Shown piece by piece: positions 25,240 to 34,403 of a stretch of 64,000 nucleotides of DNA. The notes under the pieces are model-generated. The model saw only the letters and a program-made list of their open reading frames with translations. It made no database searches and was not told the DNA's origin. The first letter of the stretch is position 1. The number at the start of each line of letters is the position of its first letter. Origin of the DNA: Chryseobacterium oranimense (GTDB lineage Bacteria; Bacteroidota; Bacteroidia; Flavobacteriales; Weeksellaceae). The stretch lies in NCBI RefSeq assembly GCF_025244725.1, contig NZ_CP104203.1, positions 1,116,001-1,180,000 of the forward strand. Direction: 5' to 3'. The translations under genes were made by a program, and so were the position numbers.

Positions 25240-28071
25240 ATGAGTAAATCAACAGAATATATAGAAGTTTACGGAGCACGTGAACACAACCTTAAAAATA
25301 TTAATGTCAAGATCCCTCGCAATGAGTTGGTGGTCATTACCGGCCTTTCCGGAAGCGGAAAATCATCTCTGGCTTTTGATACCATCTTTGCAGAAGGACA
25401 GCGTCGTTACATTGAAACATTCTCTGCTTATGCGCGTCAGTTTTTGGGCGGTTTGGAGCGTCCTGATGTGGACAAAATAGAAGGACTTTCTCCTGTTATT
25501 GCCATAGAGCAGAAAACGACCAATAAAAATCCCAGATCCACTGTAGGAACTGTTACGGAGCTGTATGACTTTCTTCGTTTGCTGTTTGCCAGGGTTTCTG
25601 ATGCATACTCGCTTTCTACAGGGAAGAGGTTGGTAAGCTATACCGAAGATCAGATTCTGGAAACCATCAAGGAAAACTACAAAAAGGAAAAAATAATGCT
25701 TCTTGCTCCTGTCGTGCGTTCCAGAAAAGGACATTATCACGAGCTTTTCGTACAGATGGCAAAAAAAGGCTACGGTCAGGCCAGAATTGATGGCGAGCTG
25801 CAGGATATAGAATACGACCTGAAGCTGGACCGTTACAAAACCCACGATATCGATATTGTGATCGACCGTTGGATCATTGGAGAAAACGCTTCCGAAGCCA
25901 GAATGGAGAAATCCTTGCGTACTGCAATGGAAATGGGAGAAGGGATTATCGGAATTCAGAAGCTGGGAAGTGCTGACATAGAATACTTCTCGAAAAACCT
26001 GATGGATGCAGAAACCGGACATTCACTTGCTCTTCCGGAACCCAATACATTCTCTTTCAACTCTCCGAAAGGAAGCTGTCCGGAATGTAAAGGATTAGGA
26101 ACGATTAAGAAAATCAATACTGACTATTTTATTGATAATCCTAAACTTTCTATTAACCAGGGCGGATTGCTGCCTCTGGAAGACATTAAATCCAATAAGT
26201 GGATACTGTCCCAGATCAAAAATATTCTTGAGATTTTTGGATTGAGCATGGCCACACCCATGAAGGATATCCCGGAAGAAGCATTGGATTATATTTATAA
26301 CGGATGCCACAAAGAGTTTAATAAAGACCTGAAATATGCAGGGATTACCAAGAAAATAAAAATAAGCTTCGATGGTTTGATTGCCTTTATGGAAGAAATC
26401 ATTGATGAGAAAGAATCTTATGAAGCAGTGCTTCTGGAAAGGCATTTTACCACTGAAGAAACCTGTCCGGAATGTGGTGGTACCCGTCTTCAGCAAGCGA
26501 GTTTAAGTTTTAAAATAGACGGAAAGAATATTGCAGAGATCAATGCTTTAAGTTTATCTGATTTGAAAGAATGGTTATCAGACGTTAAGGATAAATTTTC
26601 AGAAAAACATAAAATCATAGCCTACGAAATCTTAAAAGAAATTGAAACAAGGCTTCAGTTCCTTCTGGATGTAGGTTTGGATTACCTTAGCTTAAGCAGA
26701 AGCTCAAAAACCCTTTCAGGCGGTGAATCCCAAAGGATACGTCTTGCCACGCAGATCGGGTCACAGCTTGTCAATGTATTGTATATTCTGGATGAACCGA
26801 GCATCGGTCTTCACCAGAGGGATAACGAGAGGCTGATCAACTCCTTAAAAAACCTCAGAGATATCGGAAATTCTGTCCTTGTTGTAGAGCATGACAAAGA
26901 TATGATCCTGGAAGCCGATGAGGTGCTGGATATTGGTCCGAGAGCTGGAAAATTCGGAGGAGAAATACTCTGGCAGGGCAAGCCTAAAGATCTTTTAAAA
27001 GCAGATACTATTACGGCACAGTACATTAATGGAAAAAGAAAAATAGAAGTTCCTTCGGAAAGAAGAGCCGGAAACGGTAAAAATATCCTTTTAAAAGGAG
27101 CTACAGGAAACAACCTTAAAAACGTTACCCTTGATATCCCATTGGGAAAACTGGTTGTGGTAACCGGAATTTCAGGAAGCGGAAAATCTTCTCTGATTAA
27201 CGGAACTTTGTATCCGATCCTTAATAAACATTTCTACAGAGCAGTTCAGGAACCTCTTCCATATAAAAAGATTGAAGGCCTTGAGAATATTGATAAAATT
27301 GTAGATGTAGACCAGACGCCAATCGGAAGAACACCCCGATCAAACCCTGCAACCTATACAGGAATGTTTACAGACATCAGAAACCTGTTTGCAGAATTAC
27401 CCGAAAGTAAAATCCGTGGTTATAAGCCTGGAAGATTTTCTTTCAATGTAAAAGGAGGAAGATGTGAAACCTGTCAGGGGGGAGGATTGAAAGTAATTGA
27501 AATGAACTTTCTTCCCGATGTATACGTTCATTGCGAAACCTGTAACGGAAAACGTTTCAACAGAGAAACACTCGAAGTACGCTACAAAGGAAAATCGATC
27601 TCCGATGTACTGGATATGACGATTGATGAAGCCGTAGACTTTTTCCAGCCGATCCCTAAAATTTTTGCTAAAGTAAAAACACTTCAGGATGTAGGATTGG
27701 GATATATTACCCTAGGGCAGCAGTCTACCACACTTTCCGGAGGAGAAGCACAACGTATCAAGCTGGCGACAGAACTTTCAAAAAGACAGACCGGAAACAC
27801 ACTTTACATTCTGGATGAGCCAACAACCGGACTGCATTTTGAAGATGTAAAGATCCTCATGGATGCCATCAACCAACTGGTGGAGCTAGGAAACTCATTC
27901 ATCATCATTGAACATAATATGGATGTGATTAAACTGGCAGACCATATCATTGATGTTGGTCCTGAAGGCGGAAAACATGGCGGACAGATCGTGGCCCAGG
28001 GAACTCCTGAAGAGATTGTGAAGTCGAAGAAAAGTTTAACAGGAAAATTCCTGAAGCGGGAACTGGAATAA
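25240..28071 (+). CDS. uvrA: Excinuclease ABC subunit UvrA
   Basis: A full-length 943-residue UvrA, the damage-recognition ATPase of nucleotide excision repair that loads UvrB. Both ABC modules are intact: Walker A GLSGSGKS at 35-42 and GISGSGKSS in the second half; signatures [17 protein letters not shown] and [15 protein letters not shown]; Walker B-like [10 protein letters not shown] and [10 protein letters not shown]. Zinc-binding Cys pairs are [16 protein letters not shown] and CETCQGGG ... CETCNGKRF. It acts in the cytoplasm as a dimer. Single-gene unit. Nothing suggests a divergent UvrA2-type paralogue. Confidence 0.98.
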   Translation: MSKSTEYIEVYGAREHNLKNINVKIPRNELVVITGLSGSGKSSLAFDTIFAEGQRRYIETFSAYARQFLGGLERPDVDKIEGLSPVIAIEQKTTNKNPRSTVGTVTELYDFLRLLFARVSDAYSLSTGKRLVSYTEDQILETIKENYKKEKIMLLAPVVRSRKGHYHELFVQMAKKGYGQARIDGELQDIEYDLKLDRYKTHDIDIVIDRWIIGENASEARMEKSLRTAMEMGEGIIGIQKLGSADIEYFSKNLMDAETGHSLALPEPNTFSFNSPKGSCPECKGLGTIKKINTDYFIDNPKLSINQGGLLPLEDIKSNKWILSQIKNILEIFGLSMATPMKDIPEEALDYIYNGCHKEFNKDLKYAGITKKIKISFDGLIAFMEEIIDEKESYEAVLLERHFTTEETCPECGGTRLQQASLSFKIDGKNIAEINALSLSDLKEWLSDVKDKFSEKHKIIAYEILKEIETRLQFLLDVGLDYLSLSRSSKTLSGGESQRIRLATQIGSQLVNVLYILDEPSIGLHQRDNERLINSLKNLRDIGNSVLVVEHDKDMILEADEVLDIGPRAGKFGGEILWQGKPKDLLKADTITAQYINGKRKIEVPSERRAGNGKNILLKGATGNNLKNVTLDIPLGKLVVVTGISGSGKSSLINGTLYPILNKHFYRAVQEPLPYKKIEGLENIDKIVDVDQTPIGRTPRSNPATYTGMFTDIRNLFAELPESKIRGYKPGRFSFNVKGGRCETCQGGGLKVIEMNFLPDVYVHCETCNGKRFNRETLEVRYKGKSISDVLDMTIDEAVDFFQPIPKIFAKVKTLQDVGLGYITLGQQSTTLSGGEAQRIKLATELSKRQTGNTLYILDEPTTGLHFEDVKILMDAINQLVELGNSFIIIEHNMDVIKLADHIIDVGPEGGKHGGQIVAQGTPEEIVKSKKSLTGKFLKRELE

Positions 28072-28128
28072 GGACAATAGCTGAAAAGATAGAAGAAATA
28101 TCAGATATCAAATTATACTAAACAGATA

Positions 28129-28158
28129 AAAGAATTTGCTTTTGCAAATTCTTTTTTT
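28129..28158 (+). terminator. Rho-independent terminator
   Basis: AAAGAATTTGC / GCAAATTCTTT with loop TTTT and seven T; ends the uvrA transcript. Confidence 0.9.
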
Positions 28159-28268
28159 ATTATAAATCAATGAATATTAAGGTTAAAACAGGGGTAAATT
28201 TACTTTTTCAAATCTTATTTTCAAATTTATATTAAATTATTTTACTGATAATCAGTTATTTATACTTC

Positions 28269-28325
28269 AATGTTAATTTAATGTTAACCGAATGTGAATT
28301 CAATATGAATTATTTCATAACTTTG
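28269..28325 (+). promoter_or_regulatory. Four 11-bp direct repeats upstream of a -7 box
   Basis: Four adjacent units of exactly 11 bases: AATGTTAATTT (28269), AATGTTAACCG (28280), AATGTGAATTC (28291) and AATATGAATTA (28302). The -7 box TAACTTTG follows at 28318-28325. No TTG -33 element is seen; the repeats take its place, as for an activator-dependent promoter. Confidence 0.65.
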
Positions 28326-28364
28326 GGTAAAGGAGATGTACATAATATTTAAAACCAAATAGTT

Positions 28365-28772
28365 ATGAAAAATAAAATTCAAATATTGATCGCCGCATTT
28401 TTAGTTTATGGATTTGCTGCTGTAACCAGTACGGCTAAAGCACAAACGTCAGGACATAATACTATTGATGAAATTAAGTTGAGCACCAAAGATGATACTT
28501 TCAATGACATACGAAATAAATTGATGGAAAACTTTGATCTTACCAACTCTGATTATAAACAAGGAGTTGTTAACTCAGTAGTACAGTTTGATATTTCAAA
28601 GAAAGGCAAAATAGTGAATGTCCATTCCAGTGGCGACTGCAAAAATGTAAGCAAAGAAATCGAAACGGTTCTGAGTGAGCTTGACTATAGAGTAGACCGC
28701 AAAAAATTAAGTGATAATATGGTTGCCTATACCTACGTAATGCCTGTGACAGTTGAAATCAATAATAAATAA
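28365..28772 (+). CDS. Secreted protein with TonB-C-like fold
   Basis: Encodes 135 residues with signal peptide MKNKIQILIAAFLVYGFAAV ending AKAQ. The mature part, VVQFDISKKGKIVNVHSS ... YRVDRKKLSDNMVAYTYVMPVTVEIN, follows the alternating pattern of TonB C-terminal-like domains (beta-alpha-beta with a final strand), common among small Bacteroidota exported proteins. One lone Cys (DCKN). The 5' untranslated region is about 35 bases, and the gene has an unusual repeat-bearing promoter. Function unknown, but the promoter suggests tight control. Confidence 0.75.
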   Translation: MKNKIQILIAAFLVYGFAAVTSTAKAQTSGHNTIDEIKLSTKDDTFNDIRNKLMENFDLTNSDYKQGVVNSVVQFDISKKGKIVNVHSSGDCKNVSKEIETVLSELDYRVDRKKLSDNMVAYTYVMPVTVEINNK

Positions 28773-28843
28773 TATCCATAAAATATTTTTATTACTGAAT
28801 ATTAACTGTTGGACAGTTTTAAAATTATGAAAAAAGAAAATAA

Positions 28844-28888
28844 AGCTCTGATTTAATCTTGATGTATTGTCAAGACTAAATCAGAGCT
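28844..28888. terminator. Bidirectional terminator with 19-bp stem
   Basis: Bases 28844-28862 pair with 28870-28888 with one mismatch, around loop TGTATTG. It lies between the convergent TonB-C-like gene and the papain-like gene, with A/T-rich flanks on both sides. Confidence 0.85.
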
Positions 28889-28894
28889 AATTTG

Positions 28895-29374
28895 TTATAA
28901 AGGAGAGATATAAACCTCTATTTTTGTCCCGTCATAGTTAAATGTTCCGTCTTCATTAGGTTTGCCTAGAACCCATTTCATATCTACCGGAACCGACCAT
29001 GCCGTACCCAGTGAAAAGCCATTTACCGATCTGATCTCTGAACAGTTTCCTGTAGTAATAGCAGAGTGAAACCATGTTTTATCCCTTACTCTATAGAAAC
29101 CAATTGCTTTTCCTTTGGGGATCACAGAGTAACCGTTCCATTTGTCTCCTGCAGAATAATTGAATTTATTGAGCCATCCCTGCGCACGAAACTGAACAAG
29201 CTCATCCGGAGATATGGCGGCTCCTCGCATATACAAGGCATACGCTACCACATCATGACAGACTCCTTTGTTGTAATTGCTGATATCATCCTGGCCGGAA
29301 AGAAGACCATTAGAGATTAATGATTTTTTTGCCGGATCTAATTGCCCCATGTGGGCTCCTTTTGGTGTGATCAT
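28895..29374 (-). CDS. Candidate papain-like (NlpC/P60-type) cysteine hydrolase
   Basis: Encodes 159 residues with no signal peptide or TM segment. C39 in NKGVCHDVVAYALY begins a helix as the nucleophile Cys does in papain-like NlpC/P60 and CHAP enzymes; H103 in TWFHSAIT starts a strand as the catalytic His does; N118 or a nearby polar residue could be third. Length and domain make-up resemble small amidase or protease effectors. It faces a double-glycine-leader peptide gene (29576) and lies 4 kb from T6SS baseplate genes. An effector role is only a hypothesis; a plain intracellular hydrolase is possible. ATG 29374 used; a second ATG at 29350 is possible. Confidence 0.72.
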   Translation of the reverse strand: MITPKGAHMGQLDPAKKSLISNGLLSGQDDISNYNKGVCHDVVAYALYMRGAAISPDELVQFRAQGWLNKFNYSAGDKWNGYSVIPKGKAIGFYRVRDKTWFHSAITTGNCSEIRSVNGFSLGTAWSVPVDMKWVLGKPNEDGTFNYDGTKIEVYISPL

Positions 29375-29575
29375 TTCAATATTATTTTATTGTTTTTTGG
29401 TGTATTTAAAGATACATAATATATTATAAACAATATTTCACCATAAAATATATACCGTTGAGGTGTTTTTATCCTTTTTTAGAGATTTCTATAAATAATG
29501 AAAACTTTAAGTATTAAATTGTAATAAATGATCTGAAAAACTGTTTTATATTTATCAGACATAAATTAAAACAAT

Positions 29576-29710
29576 ATGAAAAATCTAAAGAAACTTAACA
29601 AGGACGAACTAAAAGCAGTGTATGGAGGATCACCTAAAATTTATTGCGTATTCTGTGAGCGACTTAACAAAACAGTCTGCAGTGAAGCTCAGATTTCTCA
29701 ATGTCCTTAA
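29576..29710 (+). CDS. Small double-glycine-leader (bacteriocin-like) peptide
   Basis: Encodes only 44 residues: leader MKNLKKLNKDELKAVYGG, then a 26-residue core SPKIYCVFCERLNKTVCSEA and QISQCP with four Cys (24, 27, 35, 43). The leader has the spaced hydrophobics and Glu/Leu before Gly-Gly of ComC/bacteriocin-type peptides, which peptidase-containing ABC transporters cleave and export. Similar 'bacteriocin-like' proteins are frequent in Chryseobacterium. The gene has its own terminator and no maturation or transport genes beside it. Two disulfides, or modification, are likely. Signalling or antimicrobial action is inferred. Confidence 0.8.
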   Translation: MKNLKKLNKDELKAVYGGSPKIYCVFCERLNKTVCSEAQISQCP

Positions 29711-29715
29711 AAAAT

Positions 29716-29740
29716 AAAGCTGCTTTTTGCAGCTTTTTTA
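29716..29740 (+). terminator. Rho-independent terminator
   Basis: AAAGCTGC-TTTTT-GCAGCTTT plus T residues, five bases after the peptide stop codon. Supports the peptide gene as a true transcription unit. Confidence 0.9.
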
Positions 29741-29855
29741 TGATAAGGGTTGAATATTTTTTGAGGCAGGCTTTCAGTTTTTCGTACTGCTGCTTCTCAT
29801 GATAAGACTTTCTTTCCAAATGCAAAGATTTATTTCAAACAATCAAAAAAAACGA

Positions 29856-29863
29856 TACATTTG
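29856..29863 (+). promoter_or_regulatory. -7 promoter box TACATTTG
   Basis: Exact TAnnTTTG match, 18 bases before the GTG start of the DUF421 gene, supporting that start. Confidence 0.6.
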
Positions 29864-29881
29864 ATCATTAAAACATGATTT

Positions 29882-30394
29882 GTGAATCCTATTCTTGATG
29901 TTGTTCTACGCTCCCTGTGTGTTTACCTTTTTATGGTGATTGCCATCCGTCTTTTTGGTAAAAACCAGCTTTCTCAGCTCAATGCAGGAGACGTAGTGTT
30001 GCTTCTGCTTATTTCCAATGCAGTTCAGAATGCCATGGTAGGCCAGGATACCTCGCTTCAGGGTGGGCTTATTGCTGCACTTGTTCTTTTCGCGGCCAAC
30101 TTTATTCTGAAAAGGCTCATGTTCTCCAACCGTAAATTTGAAACATTTATGGAAGAAGATCCTGTTATATTAATCAGAGATGGAAAGATAGACCAGACCG
30201 CCCTGAACAGGGTGAAGATTACCCGAGATGAACTGGAAGAAGCCATAAGAGAGCACGGAGTGGAGAAAATAAAAGATGTAAAGCTTTCCATCCTTGAAGT
30301 AGACGGAAATATCAGCGTTATTTCAGAAGATGAGAATGAAAAACAAACGCATTACACAAGGATCAAAAGAAAAAATAAAAGAAAATACCATTAA
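29882..30394 (+). CDS. DUF421 (YetF-like) membrane protein
   Basis: Encodes 170 residues from GTG 29882; no in-frame ATG lies nearby and the -7 box fits this start. Three N-terminal hydrophobic segments (about 8-25, 35-50 and 60-78) contain RLFGKNQLSQLNAGDVVLLLLISNAVQNAM, given here as landmarks RLFGKNQLSQL and GDVVLLLLISNAVQ, typical of DUF421/YetF. The C-terminal cytoplasmic part (PVILIRDGKIDQTALNRVKIT, DELEEAIREHG, VKLSILEVDGNISVI) is the conserved YetF domain. Family function is unknown; spore-protein links exist only in Bacillus. Seven bases separate it from the acetyltransferase gene, so they form an operon. Confidence 0.92.
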   Translation: MNPILDVVLRSLCVYLFMVIAIRLFGKNQLSQLNAGDVVLLLLISNAVQNAMVGQDTSLQGGLIAALVLFAANFILKRLMFSNRKFETFMEEDPVILIRDGKIDQTALNRVKITRDELEEAIREHGVEKIKDVKLSILEVDGNISVISEDENEKQTHYTRIKRKNKRKYH

Positions 30395-30401
30395 ATAAAG
30401 T

Positions 30402-30896
30402 ATGAATTACGAATTAAGAGAAATGCTTCCCGGTGATGAAAAAAGAGTGCTGGAAATTTATAAGCAGGGCTTGGACGGGGGAATGTCCACTTTTGAAACA
30501 GAAGTTCCTACGGCTGAAGCTTGGAATATGGATTATTTCAATGACTGCCGCTGGGTTCTGGAAGATGAAACCAATGAAGTAGTGGGGTGGTGCGCTTTGA
30601 AGCCGGTAAGCAAAAGAGAATGTTATAAAGGAGTTGCGGAAGTAAGCATTTATTTCGACAGTAGATACCAGGGGAAAGGTTTAGGATCAGTTTTGTTGAA
30701 AAAGATGATCCTTGACAGCGAAAACCATGGTTTCTGGACACTTCAGGCCAGTATCTTTTCCGAAAATGAAGCTTCGATAAGATTTCATCAGAAAAACGGA
30801 TTCAGAACCGTAGGAGTCAGAAAGAAAATTGGAAAACTGAACGGACAGTGGAAAGATGTTATCCTGTTTGAAAAAAGAAGTGAAATTGTAGGTTAA
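30402..30896 (+). CDS. GNAT N-acetyltransferase, phosphinothricin-acetyltransferase-like
   Basis: Encodes 164 residues of a single GNAT domain. The acetyl-CoA pyrophosphate loop is RYQGKGLGSVLL (about 87-98). STFETEVPTAEAW, WCALKPVSKRECYKGVAEVS and HQKNGFRTVGVRKKIGKLNG match the PAT/Bar-like branch, which acetylates phosphinothricin or, more often in ordinary genomes, methionine sulfoximine and related amino-acid analogues. A detoxifying role is known for the family; the native substrate here is not. Co-transcribed with the DUF421 gene upstream. Confidence 0.9.
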   Translation: MNYELREMLPGDEKRVLEIYKQGLDGGMSTFETEVPTAEAWNMDYFNDCRWVLEDETNEVVGWCALKPVSKRECYKGVAEVSIYFDSRYQGKGLGSVLLKKMILDSENHGFWTLQASIFSENEASIRFHQKNGFRTVGVRKKIGKLNGQWKDVILFEKRSEIVG

Positions 30897-31047
30897 GCAA
30901 TAGATAATCTTTAAATAGCAAATAACTTAGGAAATCTCTGAATTCAAAGTCTTCTCAAACCTTCTGGCTCTTCAACATAAAAATTCCCAAAACCCACTTT
31001 GGCATTAACCTTGTTATTCCCTTATTGAAATTTGAAAAAGTGGAAAT

Positions 31048-31281
31048 ATGAAAGGTTTAATTAAAATTGTCGGGGTAATAACCGTTATGTTAATGATGAC
31101 TTCATGTGTGGTGCATGATCATCACGCAAGAAGGCTCCCTCCGGGACAGGCTAAAAAAGTATACGGTGGAAGCGCAAGGTATTATGCACCCGGACAAGTT
31201 AAAAAAAGAGTGTATTATTATGATTATGACAACAAAGGTCACCATCATAAAAACAAAGGACACAAACATCACAGAGATTGA
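31048..31281 (+). CDS. Small His-rich lipoprotein
   Basis: Encodes 77 residues. MKGLIKIVGVITVMLMMTS precedes lipobox Cys20. The mature part is short and rich in His, Lys, Tyr and Gly: HDHHARRLPPGQAKKVYGGS, YYAPGQVKKR and the tail GHHHKNKGHKHHRD. The PPGQAKKxYGGSARxYAPGQ pattern recurs in small flavobacterial proteins sometimes mislabelled as quinol oxidase subunit 4. His clusters may bind metal such as nickel, copper or zinc; this is inference. A second open frame overlaps it but lacks these features. Own terminator. Confidence 0.85.
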   Translation: MKGLIKIVGVITVMLMMTSCVVHDHHARRLPPGQAKKVYGGSARYYAPGQVKKRVYYYDYDNKGHHHKNKGHKHHRD

Positions 31282-31290
31282 GAAAAATAA

Positions 31291-31318
31291 AAAAGCCCTG
31301 ATTTTTTCAGGGCTTTTG
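31291..31318. terminator. Rho-independent terminator, probably bidirectional
   Basis: AAAAGCCCTGA-TTTTT-TCAGGGCTTTT; perfect 11-bp stem between the convergent His-rich lipoprotein and DUF4286 genes, with A tract and T tract. Confidence 0.92.
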
Positions 31319-31326
31319 ATTTGTAT

Positions 31327-31641
31327 TTAAAATCTCGATTTTTTAGGGTTCAGGAACGTATTGAAAATCATCACATCGGTTCCGAATTTTTTTTCAACCC
31401 TTTCCGAAATATTCAGCATTTCACTTTTAATGAAATCATCCCTGAGATCATCATTATCAAACATCAGGAGAAGATTGTAATTCTTACCTTCATCAATATA
31501 ATCACTGTGTACTTCAGAAAGAATATATTTGTTGACATCCATCAGGTTTTCTGCCATCAGAACCAGTGTTTCGTCGATATAATTTTCCCATTCTTCAATA
31601 TTGTTTTTTGTACAGTGGAAAGTTATACTCAATAAGCTCAT
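31327..31641 (-). CDS. DUF4286 family protein
   Basis: Encodes 104 residues, cytoplasmic, a small alpha-beta protein. SITFHCTKNNIEEWENYIDE at the start and NYNLLLMFDNDDLRDDF followed by GTDVMIFNTFLNP at the end match DUF4286, a family of short flavobacterial proteins of ferredoxin-like fold with no known role. It is divergent from gyrA, 150 bases away. The reverse-strand open frame over the same bases is not credible as a gene. Confidence 0.88.
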   Translation of the reverse strand: MSLLSITFHCTKNNIEEWENYIDETLVLMAENLMDVNKYILSEVHSDYIDEGKNYNLLLMFDNDDLRDDFIKSEMLNISERVEKKFGTDVMIFNTFLNPKKSRF

Positions 31642-31789
31642 ATTTTATGAATTTTTAAGATTTTTTGGATAAATTCTACCACAAAAATCGGTAAAAATTT
31701 CGTAAATTAGCCCGTTAATAAAAATTGGAAATAAATAATTTTCAGACGCACAGCTAAAGGTCTGACTGTCATTATAATAAAATTTGTTT

Positions 31790-34375
31790 ATGCAAAAAGA
31801 AGGAGAAAGACTGATTCCTATCAACATTGTTGATGAAATGAAATCGTCTTATATCGATTATTCGATGTCGGTTATCGTTTCAAGAGCGTTACCGGATGTA
31901 AGAGACGGCCTGAAACCCGTTCATAGAAGAGTACTTTATGGTATGTACGGATTAGGGGTTTTTTCTAATCGAAAATATTTGAAATCTGCAAGAATCGTTG
32001 GGGATGTTTTGGGTAAATACCACCCGCATGGAGACTCCTCAGTATATGATGCGATGGTAAGAATGGCTCAGGAATGGAGCTTACGTTATCCCCAGGTAGA
32101 CGGACAGGGTAACTTCGGTTCAATGGACGGCGACCCGCCTGCAGCAATGCGTTATACCGAGGCAAGACTTAAAAAAATCTCTGATGAGATTCTTTCTGAC
32201 CTGGACAAAGAAACCGTTGATTTCCAGAATAACTTCGACGACAGTATGCAGGAGCCTACGGTACTTCCTACCAAAGTTCCTAACCTTCTGGTAAACGGTA
32301 CTTCCGGGATCGCAGTAGGTATGGCGACCAATATGGCACCGCACAACCTTTCAGAATCTATTGATGCTATATGTGCTTACATCGACAACAGGGAAATTAC
32401 CATCGATGAGCTGATGCACCACATTACAGCACCGGATTTCCCTACAGGAGGTATTATCTATGGTTATGACGGTGTAAGGGATGCTTTCCACACAGGAAGG
32501 GGAAGAGTAGTACTGAGAGCGAAAGTGAATTTCGAGGAAATCGGAAACAGAAATGCTATCATTGTTACTGAAGTTCCTTACCAGGTGAATAAGGCAGATA
32601 TGATTGCCAGAACAGCCGAACTTATAAAAGATGACAAAATTGTTGGTATTCATGAAATCAGAGACGAATCGGACAGAAATGGTCTGCGTGTTGTTTATGA
32701 ACTGAAAAATGACGCCATTCCGAATGTAGTCTTAAACTTATTATATAAATATACAGCCCTGCAGACCTCCTTCAGTGTCAATAATATTGCATTGGTTAAA
32801 GGAAGACCGGAACAGCTGAATTTAAAGGATATTATCCATCATTTCGTAGAGCACAGACACGAAGTGATTGTAAGAAGAACTCAGTACGAGCTTAAGAAAG
32901 CCAAAGAAAGAGCTCACATCCTGGAAGGTTTCATGAAAGTGATCGGAACTCAGGATGCTCTGGACAGAGCTATTTCCATTATCCGTCACAGTGCCAACCC
33001 TCAGGCTGCAAAAGAAGGCTTGATCGAAGCATTTGAGCTTTCTGAAATCCAGGCTCAGGCTATTCTTGATCTTAGATTGGCGCGTCTTACAGGAATGGAG
33101 CTTGATAAGATCCGTGACGAATATGACGCAATTATGAAAGAGATTATGAACTTGGAAGATATTTTGGCCAACGAGCCGAGAAGATTCGAGATCATCAAAG
33201 AAGAATTGCTTGAAATCAAAGAAAAATATGGTGACGAAAGAAGAACAGCCATTGACTATTCAGGAGGAGAAATGTCTATCGAGGATATCATCCCGAATGA
33301 AGCAGTAGTTCTTACGATTTCTCATGCAGGATACGTGAAGAGAACCTCACTTTCCGAATACAAAATTCAGAGCAGAGGTGGTGTAGGAAACAGGGCAGCG
33401 ACTACAAGGGACGAAGATTTCCTTGAATATATCGTTTCTGCAACCAATCACCAGTATATGTTATTCTTCACGGAAAAAGGCAGATGTTATTGGTTAAGAG
33501 TATTCGAAATTCCTGAAGGTTCAAAAACATCCAAAGGAAGGGCGGTACAGAACCTTATCAATATTGAGCAGGATGATAAGATCAAAGCTTACATCAGAAC
33601 CAATAACCTGAAAGATGCAGAATATGTAAACCAGATGAGCGTAGTGATGGTGACCAAGAACGGTACGATCAAGAAAACATCTCTTGAAGCCTACTCAAGA
33701 CCAAGGGTGAATGGGGTTAATGCCATCGAAATCAGAGATAATGACCAGTTATTGGGTGCATACCTTACCAATGGTACATCTCAGATCATGATTGCGACTA
33801 AAAACGGTAAATGTATCCGTTTCCCTGAAGAAAAAGTAAGAGAAGTAGGTAGAGGATCGATCGGGGTACGTGGTATCACTATGGATGATAATGACGAGGC
33901 AATTGGTATGATTGTTGTGAATGATGTAGAAAAAGAAACAGTTCTTGTCGTTTCCGAAAAAGGATATGGTAAAAGAACTGCTGTAGAAGACTACAGAATT
34001 ACCAACAGAGGAGGAAAAGGAGTTATCACCCTGAATATTACCGAAAAAACAGGAAATCTGATCGCTATTCAGAATGTGACAGACGAAGACGGATTGATGA
34101 TCATCAATAAGTCCGGTGTTGCTATCAGAATGAATATGGATGAAATGAGAGTAATGGGAAGAAATACCCAGGGAGTAAGAATGATCAATCTTAAGAAAAA
34201 TGACGAAATTGCAGCCATTGCAAAAGTAGAAATGGATAAAGAGGTAGCAGATGATTCTGAAGAAAATGAAGAAGGAACAGAAATTGTAACCGATAACCAG
34301 GAAAACAGTACACAACCAGAAGCGGGAAAAGAAAATCCGGCTGAGGAAAATGAGAATTCTGATTCTGAAGAATAA
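31790..34375 (+). CDS. gyrA: DNA gyrase subunit A
   Basis: Encodes 861 residues from ATG 31790 (an in-frame TTG is two codons earlier). GyrA cleaves and rejoins DNA in the gyrase tetramer with GyrB. The catalytic Tyr is Y122 in [10 protein letters not shown]. The quinolone-resistance region [17 protein letters not shown] has the wild-type Ser83 and Asp87, in E. coli numbering as it happens. The C-terminal domain has the GyrA-box-like QSRGGVG, which differs from the classical QRRGGKG. A tail of about 45 very acidic residues follows. A TPR protein gene lies 28 bases downstream, so the two may share a transcript. Confidence 0.98.
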   Translation: MQKEGERLIPINIVDEMKSSYIDYSMSVIVSRALPDVRDGLKPVHRRVLYGMYGLGVFSNRKYLKSARIVGDVLGKYHPHGDSSVYDAMVRMAQEWSLRYPQVDGQGNFGSMDGDPPAAMRYTEARLKKISDEILSDLDKETVDFQNNFDDSMQEPTVLPTKVPNLLVNGTSGIAVGMATNMAPHNLSESIDAICAYIDNREITIDELMHHITAPDFPTGGIIYGYDGVRDAFHTGRGRVVLRAKVNFEEIGNRNAIIVTEVPYQVNKADMIARTAELIKDDKIVGIHEIRDESDRNGLRVVYELKNDAIPNVVLNLLYKYTALQTSFSVNNIALVKGRPEQLNLKDIIHHFVEHRHEVIVRRTQYELKKAKERAHILEGFMKVIGTQDALDRAISIIRHSANPQAAKEGLIEAFELSEIQAQAILDLRLARLTGMELDKIRDEYDAIMKEIMNLEDILANEPRRFEIIKEELLEIKEKYGDERRTAIDYSGGEMSIEDIIPNEAVVLTISHAGYVKRTSLSEYKIQSRGGVGNRAATTRDEDFLEYIVSATNHQYMLFFTEKGRCYWLRVFEIPEGSKTSKGRAVQNLINIEQDDKIKAYIRTNNLKDAEYVNQMSVVMVTKNGTIKKTSLEAYSRPRVNGVNAIEIRDNDQLLGAYLTNGTSQIMIATKNGKCIRFPEEKVREVGRGSIGVRGITMDDNDEAIGMIVVNDVEKETVLVVSEKGYGKRTAVEDYRITNRGGKGVITLNITEKTGNLIAIQNVTDEDGLMIINKSGVAIRMNMDEMRVMGRNTQGVRMINLKKNDEIAAIAKVEMDKEVADDSEENEEGTEIVTDNQENSTQPEAGKENPAEENENSDSEE

Positions 34376-34403
34376 AAAGTACAATTAATATAATATAGTT
34401 ATT

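Noticed and set aside
31321..31635. Plus-strand open frame opposite the DUF4286 gene
   Set aside because: Mirror of a recognised minus-strand family gene; no motif, and it starts next to a terminator.
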